Source of the DNA: Thermoguttaceae bacterium | GTDB lineage: Bacteria > Planctomycetota > Planctomycetia > Pirellulales > Thermoguttaceae | Direction: 5' to 3' | DNA: 64,000 nt | Assembly (NCBI GenBank): GCA_017434455.1 | Contig: JAFRFG010000033.1 | Coordinates: forward strand, 1-64,000 | Shown: positions 1 to 7,775 of the stretch, in pieces | Layout: each line of letters opens with the position of its first letter | Numbering within the stretch: the stretch's first letter is position 1 | Notes under the pieces: model-generated | The model's input: the letters and a program-made list of their open reading frames with translations, nothing else | Database searches by the model: none | Told to the model about the DNA's origin: nothing | Program-made: the position numbers and the translations under genes

Positions 1-863
1 GCGGCGGGATGACCAACTTTATGCCTGCCCGGTTCGCCGCGGCGTATGCCCAAAATTTCGACGGCCAGGGGAACAACGAGGGCGGGATGAACGACGGCGG
101 CATGAATAACGGCGGGTTCAACGGCGGCGGGATGAACAACGGCATGAACAATGGCGGGTTCAACAACGGCGGTTTCAACGGCGGGATGAACAACGGTATG
201 AACAACGGCGGCATGCGGATGCATCGCCAGTTCTCGATCCCGTACGCTCCTCCGCGGCTGGCCGGAAAGAAGTTCCTCGACTTCAAGGAAATGCCGCGTG
301 ACCCGTGGGGGAATGAGTACCAGTACGAATGGCCGACCAATAAGGGTGACGGAAAGAAGCCGGCCGTCTGGTCGCTCGGCCCCGATAAGGAAGAGGGAAC
401 CGACGATGATATCATCAGCTGGGATCCCGACGAGAGGCCGCAGGGTAACTATAACAACGGAGGTTATAACAACGGTGGCTATAACAACGGTGGTTTTAAT
501 AACGGCGGCATGAACGGCGGGTTCAACGGCGGCGGCATGAACGGTGGGTTCAACGACGGCGGCATGAACGGCGGCGGATTCAATGGCGGCGGCATGAACA
601 ACGGCGGCATGAACGGCGGGTTCAACGACGGCGGTATGAACGGCGGCGGCATGAACAACGGCGGGATGAACGGTGGGTTCAACGACGGCGGGATGAACGG
701 CGGCGGCATGAACAACGGCGGTTTCAATGGCGGCGGGATGGATAACGGCGGCATGAACGGCGGTGGCATGAACGGCGGCGGGATGGACAATGGCGGCATG
801 AATGGCGGCGGCATGAACAACGGCGGCGGCATGAATGGCGGTGGGATGAACGGTATGCAGTAA
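1..863 (+). CDS. GspG-like major pseudopilin with Met/Asn/Gly-rich regions, 5' partial
   Basis: The reading frame is open to the window edge, so the prepilin leader and N-terminal helix probably lie upstream; the ATG at base 9 is internal or doubtful. The recognisable part (about bases 280-450) matches the C-terminal domain of GspG pseudopilins: a PRDPWGNEYQYEW block, then SLGPDKEEGTDDDIISW, the acidic calcium-site loop of the family. On both sides lie low-complexity runs of GGMN, GGFN and NNGG units, the second about 140 residues long to the C-terminus. The gspH/I/J-like genes downstream support a role in a type II secretion or related pilus-like machine. The Met/Asn/Gly tail is unusual for GspG. 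The family call rests on the short central domain. Confidence 0.7.
   Translation, partial: GGMTNFMPARFAAAYAQNFDGQGNNEGGMNDGGMNNGGFNGGGMNNGMNNGGFNNGGFNGGMNNGMNNGGMRMHRQFSIPYAPPRLAGKKFLDFKEMPRDPWGNEYQYEWPTNKGDGKKPAVWSLGPDKEEGTDDDIISWDPDERPQGNYNNGGYNNGGYNNGGFNNGGMNGGFNGGGMNGGFNDGGMNGGGFNGGGMNNGGMNGGFNDGGMNGGGMNNGGMNGGFNDGGMNGGGMNNGGFNGGGMDNGGMNGGGMNGGGMDNGGMNGGGMNNGGGMNGGGMNGMQ
60..858 (+). repeat. In-frame GGC-rich repeats encoding GMN/GFN/NGG units
   Basis: Short degenerate repeats of the type ggcggcatgaac and aacggcgggttcaac fill about 60-215 and 450-858, interrupted by the globular GspG domain. They are coding, and keep register in multiples of three. Such arrays are prone to length change by slippage. 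Confidence 0.85.
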
Positions 864-993
864 ATCCCGGTGTTGATCCACCCGCGCGCCGGGGCAAGGG
901 CGCCTGCCTGTGTCGAAGGCACTCACGAACGGCCGCGGAAATCAAACGCGGCCGTTTTTCTGTGATGGGAAGGGAAGTTATTCGGGCGTGGCG

Positions 994-1746
994 ATGGGAA
1001 GAAAAGGCAAAGCGGGGTTCACACTGCTGGAACTGATCCTGGTTCTGGCCGTGATTTCGATGATCACCTCGCTGGGGATCCCCTCGGTCACGCGGCTGTA
1101 CGACCGCTCGCAGTTTAAAAGCGGCGTGAGTGACCTTCAGACCGACTTGGCCGGAACCCGTCTGGCCGCGATGGAGAGCGGGGAGGTACTTTTGTTCCGC
1201 TGCCGCCTGCGCTTCGGTCAGTACGAAATTGTCTCCGGGTCGACGACCCGCGCCGGTCAGCTCCCCGGCGATATGGTCTTTTTGGGGGGAGCGATCGGGA
1301 CGCCGAGCGGTTTTCGGTCGATCGGCGCGGAAACCGACCGTCAGCTGGATGTCAGCCGCGATGTGCGGGTCAATGTGATCGGGTCGCTGAAGACCCCGCC
1401 GCTGGGCGATCAAAACAAAGAGAAAGTCTCGCCGTACCAGACGCCGGGACGCGGTGTGGCCGACGGGTGGAGCCGGCCGATCCTTTTTTACCCGAACGGT
1501 CATACCAGCAGCGCGGTCCTGTTTTTGGCCTCTTCGTCCCAGCCGGAGCCGGCCTACTTCGCCGAGGTTTCGCTGCGGGGGATCACAGGAATGGTTCGCG
1601 CCGGCGCCGTTTCGGCGTATCCGCCGGGAAGCGTCGGTTTTGAGAGTGTTCTCTCCGGCGAGGCGTTTGCCCAGCTGCGGCGCGATGAAAATCCCGAGCA
1701 GGACCCCATGCGGCAATACGGCGTGATCCAGGGAGACCAGCCATGA
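994..1746 (+). CDS. GspH-like minor pseudopilin
   Basis: A 250-residue protein with a type IV prepilin N-terminus: short basic leader (MGRKGKAG), then FTLLELILVLAVISM with the conserved Glu at position 5 of the mature protein, so it should be cut and methylated by a prepilin peptidase. The rest resembles GspH/FimT-like minor pseudopilins only in general. Start chosen at ATG 994, which gives the shortest leader; GTG 988 is also possible, and the longer reading frame from 910 would bury the leader. Its TGA overlaps the next ATG (ATGA), so translation is coupled. Role inferred from order: second pseudopilin in a G-H-I-J set. Confidence 0.75.
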   Translation: MGRKGKAGFTLLELILVLAVISMITSLGIPSVTRLYDRSQFKSGVSDLQTDLAGTRLAAMESGEVLLFRCRLRFGQYEIVSGSTTRAGQLPGDMVFLGGAIGTPSGFRSIGAETDRQLDVSRDVRVNVIGSLKTPPLGDQNKEKVSPYQTPGRGVADGWSRPILFYPNGHTSSAVLFLASSSQPEPAYFAEVSLRGITGMVRAGAVSAYPPGSVGFESVLSGEAFAQLRRDENPEQDPMRQYGVIQGDQP

Positions 1747-2471
1747 GAAAGGCGTTCGGCTTTACCCTCCTGGAGATTTTGGTGGTCCTGGCTATCCTGA
1801 TGGTCGGGATGGCGGCTTTGACGACGCTGGTTCGCTCGGCGATGAATCAATCATCGGAAGCCGAGGAAAAGACGACCGTCCAGGTGGAGTGCCGCAACCT
1901 AATGAACCGGATCCTCAGCGCCGAGATCCCCGCCGTTTGGCCCGATAAGATCGAACTGCCCGGTGTCGAGGACTGGCGGGTCTCGACGATTTTGGACCCG
2001 ACGCCGATTAAGGAACTGGTCTGTATCACGATCACCGCGCGCAAGTACGAGCGGGATCTCCCCGTGGTTGGGGAGGATGTCACCCTGTCGCAGTGGGCCG
2101 AACGAAAGACGCTCCTGATGGGGGAGAACTCGGAGATGTCCCCCCGGCCGATCGGTTCGCTGCGCAGTGCGCCGATTCAGTCGCCATCGACCGCGCGGCC
2201 CAGCTCCCCGTTCGATGTGGTCGACAGCAGCTTTGAGGCTTCCGGCGGCGGAAGCGGCAGCGGAGTCCTTTCGGCGGGGAACGCCTCGGCCGGGACGCCG
2301 GAAGACGACGCCTACGTGATCGGCTCGGTGGTCGGCGCGCCGCCGGCGCGGCCGATGAACGCTCCGATGGAAGGGCCGCCCCAGACGGGCCCGGAGCGTG
2401 AACCGGCGCGCGATCCGGCGTTCGAGGCGCTGTTGGAACGGGCCCGCGCCCGCATGAAGGAGGCACCATGA
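1743..2471 (+). CDS. GspI-like minor pseudopilin
   Basis: A 242-residue protein starting MRKAFGFTLLEILVVLAIL, a clear prepilin leader and hydrophobic helix with Glu5. A GGAGA ribosome site lies 6-10 bases before the ATG. Residues 40-120 (EAEEKTTVQVECRNL onward) resemble GspI, which caps the pseudopilus tip with GspJ and GspK. The last 100 residues are Pro/Ala/Gly-rich and probably disordered. It overlaps both neighbours by 4 bases (ATGA), so the cluster is one operon. Assignment to GspI rather than another minor pseudopilin rests on order and size. Confidence 0.7.
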   Translation: MRKAFGFTLLEILVVLAILMVGMAALTTLVRSAMNQSSEAEEKTTVQVECRNLMNRILSAEIPAVWPDKIELPGVEDWRVSTILDPTPIKELVCITITARKYERDLPVVGEDVTLSQWAERKTLLMGENSEMSPRPIGSLRSAPIQSPSTARPSSPFDVVDSSFEASGGGSGSGVLSAGNASAGTPEDDAYVIGSVVGAPPARPMNAPMEGPPQTGPEREPARDPAFEALLERARARMKEAP

Positions 2472-4045
2472 CCGGTTCTGCCGTATCGCGCAAGACGCGA
2501 CCGCGCCGACGGGGGCTGACACTGCTGGAGGTCCTCTTGGTTTTGGTGCTGCTGGCGGCCGTTTTGGGGGTCGTCTGGCAGCTGGTCTCGCTCTACTCGC
2601 GGCATTACGAAATCGGCGAGAAGCGGATGGCCCGGACCCAGCTGGTTCGGTCGATCTCGCAGATCCTCACCGACGATCTGTGCTCGGCGGTGCAGGACCC
2701 GATTCATCCGCAGATGGCCAGTGACGCCAGCGCCGACGCGATTCGGCGTTTCGGTCTGCGGGGGGATTCGACCACCCTGGCGATCGACGTGGTCGAGCCG
2801 AACCTTTTAAGCGACGGGGCCACGGTCGAGGAGAACCGCTCGTACGCCTCGACGGGGGGAAAACCGAAAGGCGCGCAGGTTCCGGAACTTAAGACCATCT
2901 TTTATGAGTTTGTCCCGATGGGGGCGCGCGAAAGCGCCGCCGACGGTGGGGGATACGCGCGAAAGTTCGGGCTTTCCCGCCGCGAGTTAGACTTTGAGAC
3001 CCCCGAGGGAGAGGAGCAGCCGACCGGCGAGGAGGTGATCGCCGGCGGGGGGTCGCAGGTGATCGGCTCGCTTTCGGCACCTCCCAAAAGTTCGTTCATG
3101 ACCTCGGATGAAATGGAAGAACAGATGGGGGAGCTGGAGAACCAGCGTCTCTTATCCGGCCTGGTTCCCGAGGAGATGCCTGATCTGCGCGCCGAACCGC
3201 TGACCGCCTCGCAGATCGCGATGGAGATGGACTCCGGCGCGATGTGGGTGCCGGAGGTGGTCGAGTGCCGCTTCCGCTATTACGACGGCAATCGATGGTA
3301 CGACTCATGGAACAGCATCGAGCGCGCGGGTCTTCCGATGACGGTCGAGGTAACGCTGCGGCTCATGACACTGCGCGACGTCGAGGAGCTTCGGACCTCG
3401 TCCTACCGCGGCGAGATGCGGACCGACAACGGCTCGATGCCGCTGGACAAAGCCGCCGCGGCGCTGGATCTCGGCGAGGTGATGACCCGGACGCTGACGA
3501 TCTCCCTCCCCACCACGTCGCTTCAGCGGCATAAGATTACCGAACGGCGCAAACCGACCCCCGTGAAGGCCGGCTCGGTTCAGCGCCGGACCAACGGCGC
3601 CGGCGCGACCCGCGCCGAGGGGACCCCCAGACGCCAAGCCCGGGAGCGGCGCGCCGCCGAACGCCGGGAGACAGTGCGCCAGGAGCGCGGCCGCCAAGGG
3701 GGCGATCGCCAACCGGACAACGATCGTCTGGCCGGCGGTCGTCCGGGGAGGACGCGCGAAGAGACAACCCGTCCGGGGACCGGACGCGAGGGGAGGGTTC
3801 GAACCGCGGCCGATCGAAACAGCCCGGCCAGACAACGGAGGGTCGAAGCCGAGGAAACAAAACCGCTGCCGATGGTCGAACCGTCGCGGGAGAAAACCGC
3901 CGGGGCTCAGGCCGGAGCCGACGCGGGGGGGCGCAGCCCGGGGTACAAGCCCGACGAGGGGGAACCGCTCCCGCTGTCGTCCGAGCGTTCGGCCGCGCCG
4001 GCCAAAAAGGGGAGTCAGACCTGGATTCGAACACCGAAGAAGTGA
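2468..4045 (+). CDS. GspJ-like minor pseudopilin with long Arg-rich tail
   Basis: A 525-residue protein. The N-terminus has a basic leader (KTRPRRRG) and LTLLEVLLVLVLLAAVLG, the prepilin helix with Glu5, preceded by a strong AAGGAGG ribosome site. Residues to about 350 look globular, with the YYDGNRWYDSWNS block typical of GspJ-like proteins near residue 275. From about 355 to the end the protein is low complexity and very rich in Arg, Gly, Glu and Pro. GspJ proteins are usually near 200-250 residues, so the tail is an addition. No gspK-like gene follows; the next gene is an unrelated surface protein after a 120-base gap. Confidence 0.7.
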   Translation: MTGSAVSRKTRPRRRGLTLLEVLLVLVLLAAVLGVVWQLVSLYSRHYEIGEKRMARTQLVRSISQILTDDLCSAVQDPIHPQMASDASADAIRRFGLRGDSTTLAIDVVEPNLLSDGATVEENRSYASTGGKPKGAQVPELKTIFYEFVPMGARESAADGGGYARKFGLSRRELDFETPEGEEQPTGEEVIAGGGSQVIGSLSAPPKSSFMTSDEMEEQMGELENQRLLSGLVPEEMPDLRAEPLTASQIAMEMDSGAMWVPEVVECRFRYYDGNRWYDSWNSIERAGLPMTVEVTLRLMTLRDVEELRTSSYRGEMRTDNGSMPLDKAAAALDLGEVMTRTLTISLPTTSLQRHKITERRKPTPVKAGSVQRRTNGAGATRAEGTPRRQARERRAAERRETVRQERGRQGGDRQPDNDRLAGGRPGRTREETTRPGTGREGRVRTAADRNSPARQRRVEAEETKPLPMVEPSREKTAGAQAGADAGGRSPGYKPDEGEPLPLSSERSAAPAKKGSQTWIRTPKK

Positions 4046-4168
4046 GAGTAATTCGGCGGGAGAAAACGGGCAAAACAGGCAAAATTTTTATGCTCTTTAA
4101 GGGGCTGTCGGTTATAAAGACAGCAGGGACTTGCGGGTCGGAAGCGTGTTTTCCTTGGAGAGCTATTG

Positions 4169-7100
4169 ATGAGCGCCGGAAGTTGGTTTCAGACAGGCCG
4201 AAAAAAGACGGGGCGTCTTGGGGGGAGTTTCCGCCGAATGTGCCTCGAGCCGTTAGAGACGCGCGAGTTGCTGAGCGTCAGCGCCGCCGACTACGAGGCG
4301 ATCCGTCTGCGGTACGGCGATCTGGGCTTGTGCGCCGATTACGGCGCGGTCAATATCATTGAGCTGGAGCAGCTGAGCGCCCGGTCGCTGCAAGAGGCGC
4401 TCGACGCCGCTTCCCTCACGCGCAAGGACGACCTGATCGTCGTCGATACCGACGTGTTCGCCACGGCGTCTTTGATGATCAACTCCGGCGTCACCGTCGA
4501 CGTCGATTCGGGGCAGTACGGCTCGATCACCGTCGTCTCCAATGGGGCGCGGCGGCTTGATATTATCTCCGCCGCGGAAGAAGCGGCGTTCACCGTCGCG
4601 CGCGGGGAATTGGCGTTCGGCGGCATCAACTTCTGCCGCGCCGAGGCCGACTCGACGGTCTACTCGCTTCACCAGTCGCTCTTGGTCGACGCGCCCAGAA
4701 CAACTTGGACGACGGTCGACTGCTCGTATTTCTCGAACAGTGGGGAAGATATCTCGCCGCAGTTCACCGATCAGTGGGCGGTCGAGGCGGCCGCCGCGCG
4801 CTTAAAAGAGGCGGCCGCCGCCTCGCTTCGCGATACCGCCTCGGCCGACGAGAATTACGCCGTCATCTTTATGGGGGGGTACAATCAGCCGAACAACGCG
4901 ATTCGCTACTATCAAACCCTCGAGGAAATCTATGACATTCTGCTGACGAACTTTTCGCTTTCCGCCGACAACGTTTATATTCTCTTCGGCAACGGTGAAA
5001 AGAAGCAGACCCTCGTCGGCTACGATAACTCAAACGTCGAGTGCGATCTGTCGTTCGTCACGAATCTGTACCGGGCCAGCGAAACGAATCTCACCTCGGT
5101 GTTCGGGAATCTGGCCGGCAAGATGACCGACTCTTCCCACTTGCTTTTCTATACCTACGATCACGGGGACGGCGTCGAAAACGCTCCCAGCGACTACAAC
5201 GACTATCTCTGCGCCTGGGGCGGGAAAATCGCCGGAAGCAAAGTCGCCGAGGCGCTCTTTCAGATCGAGGCCGGCTATGTCACCTGCGCGTTCGGGCAAT
5301 GCTTCTCCGGCGGCGTGCTCGATGATATCTTCGATCCCCAAACCGGTGAGGTGGTCGGCAGTTACGGCGGAAGTGCCCATTTCGCCGGCATGGCCGCGGC
5401 CAACCACTATGAGGTGAGCTGGACGAGTGTCGCCGATAACCGCCCGAGGGGGGTGATCCAGGAGTTCAACGCGGCGCTGCTGTCGGTGGAGGGACTTGAT
5501 ACCATCAGCGTCTTTGAGCGGGCGATCGACCGCGCCCCGTTTATCGACCGCGGCCAGTGGGAGCGAAACAAGGGGACTTGGAAGAACGGATCGGTCGAAC
5601 ACCCCTGGTACGCGGGGGAATCGTTCTCGATCTTCCTCGTCGAGGAACCGGAAAATACCTTTACCGTGACGCTGTCGCGGCAGGAACCGGAAGTCGGCGA
5701 TACGCTTTGGGCGATCGTCACCCCGGACAGCGCCGAGGTGACATATCAGTGGTACCGCGGCACGAGCGCTTCGGCCCTGATCGCCATCGCCGGCGAGACG
5801 TCGGCCTCGTATACAGTAACCTCGCAAGACATCGGCTATTACCTGCGGGTGATCGCCGCCGGTCAGGGAGAGTACAGCGGTCTGAGGCGCGCGGCCGCCA
5901 CGGCCGGCGTAGTGGTTTCGCGCGCGGACGATATCTACGAGCCGAACGACAGTTTCGCCGCGGCCGCCGATCTTGGGACGATCACCGGGGTGAAGCGTGT
6001 GACCGGTCTGGTCGCCGGCGCGAAAAAAGATCAGGACTGGTATAAATTTACGCTTAAATATACCGGAACCGCCGCCGATTCGATTGTCTTGACCTATAAC
6101 CACACGAAGACACACGATGTCGATCTTTCTCTTTTCAAAGATCCCTCGCGCCGGATCGGTTCCTCGACGGGGACGACGGGGAAGGAGACCATCTCGCTTA
6201 AGGGGTTAAGCCCCGGGACCTACTACATTCGGGCCAATAACTACCATGACGCGCCCGAGGGGGTCGGCTATTCGCTGACGATCACCACCCCGGCGGAACT
6301 CGACGCCCCCGCGCTGTCGGTGACGACCGCCGCGGCCAGCTCGCTGACGGTTAGTGTCGGCGCGGTCGCCGGGGCGAGCCGCTATACGCTGGAATACTCG
6401 GCCAACGCGAACTTTTCCTCGAAGAAGAGCAAGACGCTGACCAAGGCGGGGGAGGCGGTGCTGACCTCGCTGAAGGCGGATACGACCTACTACGTGCGGG
6501 TCAAGGCCTCGGGCAGCGGCATCAAAGATTCGGGATACACAGTAATCGAGACACGGACCGCGCCGATTCCGCGGCTGGACAGCCCGACACTGGCTGTGAC
6601 GGCCGAAGCGACCAACGCGCTGACGATTTGTGTCGGCACCGCGGCCGGGGCGAGCCGCTACACGCTGGAATACGCGGCCGACGCGGACTTTTCCTCGAAG
6701 AAGAGCAAGACCCTGACCAAGCCCGGCGAGGTGAAACTCACCTCGCTCAAAGCCGATACGACCTACTACGTGCGTGTGAAGGCCAGCGGCTCGAACGCGA
6801 CCGATTCTCCGTACACGGTCATCCAGACGAAGACCGCGGCGATCCCGCGTTTGGACAGCCCGTCTGTTACGGTGACGGCCGAGGCGACTAACGCGCTGAC
6901 AATCTCTGTTGGCGCCGTGGCCGGGGCGAGCCGCTGCACGCTGGAATACTCCACCAGCGCGGACTTCGGCTCCAAGACGACCAAGACGCTGACCAAACCC
7001 GGCGAGGTGAAGCTCACCTCGCTCAAAGCCGATACCGCCTACTACGTGCGCGTGAAGGCCAGCGGCACCGGGGCGATCGATTCGCAATACACGATCATCC

Positions 7101-7690
7101 AGACGAAGACCGCGGCGATCCCGCATCTGGACAGCCCGACCCTGGCGGTGAAGTCCGCCGCGACGAATTCGCTGACGATTTCTGTCGGCGCGGTCGCCGG
7201 GGCGAGCCGCTATACCCTGGAATACTCCGCCAGCGCGGACTTTTCCTCAAAGAAGACCAAGACCCTGACCAAGCCGGGCGAGGTGAATCTCACGTTACTG
7301 AAGGCCGATACCGCCTACTACGTGCGTGTGAAGGCCATCGGCAGCGGCGCGGCCGATTCGCCGTACGGCGGGCCGATGGAAGCCCGAACGCTGTCGGCCG
7401 CCCTGTCGAACGCGCCGTCCCCGAATACCCTTTTGGCCAATGGCTTAACCGGCCAAAGCGCCGAAGGGGCGCTTCTTTCGTCCGATATGATCGCCGCCGC
7501 CGGAGCTGTCCTCGAAGACGATCCCCTCTTCGAGACGCTGGCCGCCTCGGCCCAAGCATGGGAGCCGCCGGTGAAATCGACCTATACCGGTGGATATGCC
7601 GCCGCCGAAGCGTACGATACCGACGAGCTGGAGATCTGTCTCGATCTCCTCGCCGGCGAGGCCGCCTTTGGGAGGGAAGGGGTTCTGTAA
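4169..7690 (+). CDS. LEPR-XLL surface protein with C13 (legumain-like) peptidase, Ig-like, PPC and four FN3 domains
   Basis: A 1173-residue exported protein. ATG 4169 is chosen because GGAG lies 8 bases upstream; an in-frame TTG at 4166 is less likely. The N-terminus holds RRMCLEPLETRELLS, the LEPR-XLL motif common on planctomycete surface proteins. Residues about 225-480 resemble C13/caspase-like peptidases: YAVIFMGGYN strand, HLLFYTYDHGDG with H332, and CAFGQCFSGG with C378, giving a plausible His/Cys dyad. Then an Ig-like domain (about 495-590, TYQWYRGT), a PPC domain (about 590-708, YEPNDSF start, DQDWYKFTL) and four fibronectin III repeats of about 92 residues (711-1075). The C-terminal 100 residues are acidic without a recognised anchor. 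Likely a cell-surface or secreted cysteine peptidase; substrate unknown. Confidence 0.75.
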   Translation: MSAGSWFQTGRKKTGRLGGSFRRMCLEPLETRELLSVSAADYEAIRLRYGDLGLCADYGAVNIIELEQLSARSLQEALDAASLTRKDDLIVVDTDVFATASLMINSGVTVDVDSGQYGSITVVSNGARRLDIISAAEEAAFTVARGELAFGGINFCRAEADSTVYSLHQSLLVDAPRTTWTTVDCSYFSNSGEDISPQFTDQWAVEAAAARLKEAAAASLRDTASADENYAVIFMGGYNQPNNAIRYYQTLEEIYDILLTNFSLSADNVYILFGNGEKKQTLVGYDNSNVECDLSFVTNLYRASETNLTSVFGNLAGKMTDSSHLLFYTYDHGDGVENAPSDYNDYLCAWGGKIAGSKVAEALFQIEAGYVTCAFGQCFSGGVLDDIFDPQTGEVVGSYGGSAHFAGMAAANHYEVSWTSVADNRPRGVIQEFNAALLSVEGLDTISVFERAIDRAPFIDRGQWERNKGTWKNGSVEHPWYAGESFSIFLVEEPENTFTVTLSRQEPEVGDTLWAIVTPDSAEVTYQWYRGTSASALIAIAGETSASYTVTSQDIGYYLRVIAAGQGEYSGLRRAAATAGVVVSRADDIYEPNDSFAAAADLGTITGVKRVTGLVAGAKKDQDWYKFTLKYTGTAADSIVLTYNHTKTHDVDLSLFKDPSRRIGSSTGTTGKETISLKGLSPGTYYIRANNYHDAPEGVGYSLTITTPAELDAPALSVTTAAASSLTVSVGAVAGASRYTLEYSANANFSSKKSKTLTKAGEAVLTSLKADTTYYVRVKASGSGIKDSGYTVIETRTAPIPRLDSPTLAVTAEATNALTICVGTAAGASRYTLEYAADADFSSKKSKTLTKPGEVKLTSLKADTTYYVRVKASGSNATDSPYTVIQTKTAAIPRLDSPSVTVTAEATNALTISVGAVAGASRCTLEYSTSADFGSKTTKTLTKPGEVKLTSLKADTAYYVRVKASGTGAIDSQYTIIQTKTAAIPHLDSPTLAVKSAATNSLTISVGAVAGASRYTLEYSASADFSSKKTKTLTKPGEVNLTLLKADTAYYVRVKAIGSGAADSPYGGPMEARTLSAALSNAPSPNTLLANGLTGQSAEGALLSSDMIAAAGAVLEDDPLFETLAASAQAWEPPVKSTYTGGYAAAEAYDTDELEICLDLLAGEAAFGREGVL
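6299..7390 (+). repeat. Four tandem FN3-encoding repeats of about 275 bases
   Basis: Units begin near 6299, 6571, 6849 and 7123, each opening with a Leu-Asp-(Ser/Ala)-Pro coding block and containing the shared YTLEY, KTLTK and YYVRVKA coding blocks. They are similar at DNA level, so internal duplication was fairly recent and unequal recombination is possible. Confidence 0.85.
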
Positions 7691-7717
7691 ACCGCAAGCT
7701 GGCGTTATACCTTGAAT

Positions 7718-7749
7718 AAAAAAGCCCGTCTTATAAGACGGGCTTTTTT
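7718..7749. terminator. Bidirectional rho-independent terminator
   Basis: A perfect 10-base inverted repeat GCCCGTCTTATAAGACGGGC (7724-7743) is preceded by an A run and followed by TTTTTT, so it can stop transcription from both convergent neighbours (the C13 protein and the GH32-like gene). Confidence 0.9.
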
Positions 7750-7775
7750 GCTCCTGGCGCGAAGAGCCGGAGACA

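Noticed and set aside
479..922. Minus-strand ORF encoding Pro/Phe/Met repeats opposite the GspG-like gene
   Set aside because: Exact shadow of the repetitive GGN/GMN coding; no ribosome site and no domain.
6299..7390. Regular repeats as a CRISPR-like array
   Set aside because: Period of about 275 bases, in frame and encoding FN3 domains; no short spacers.
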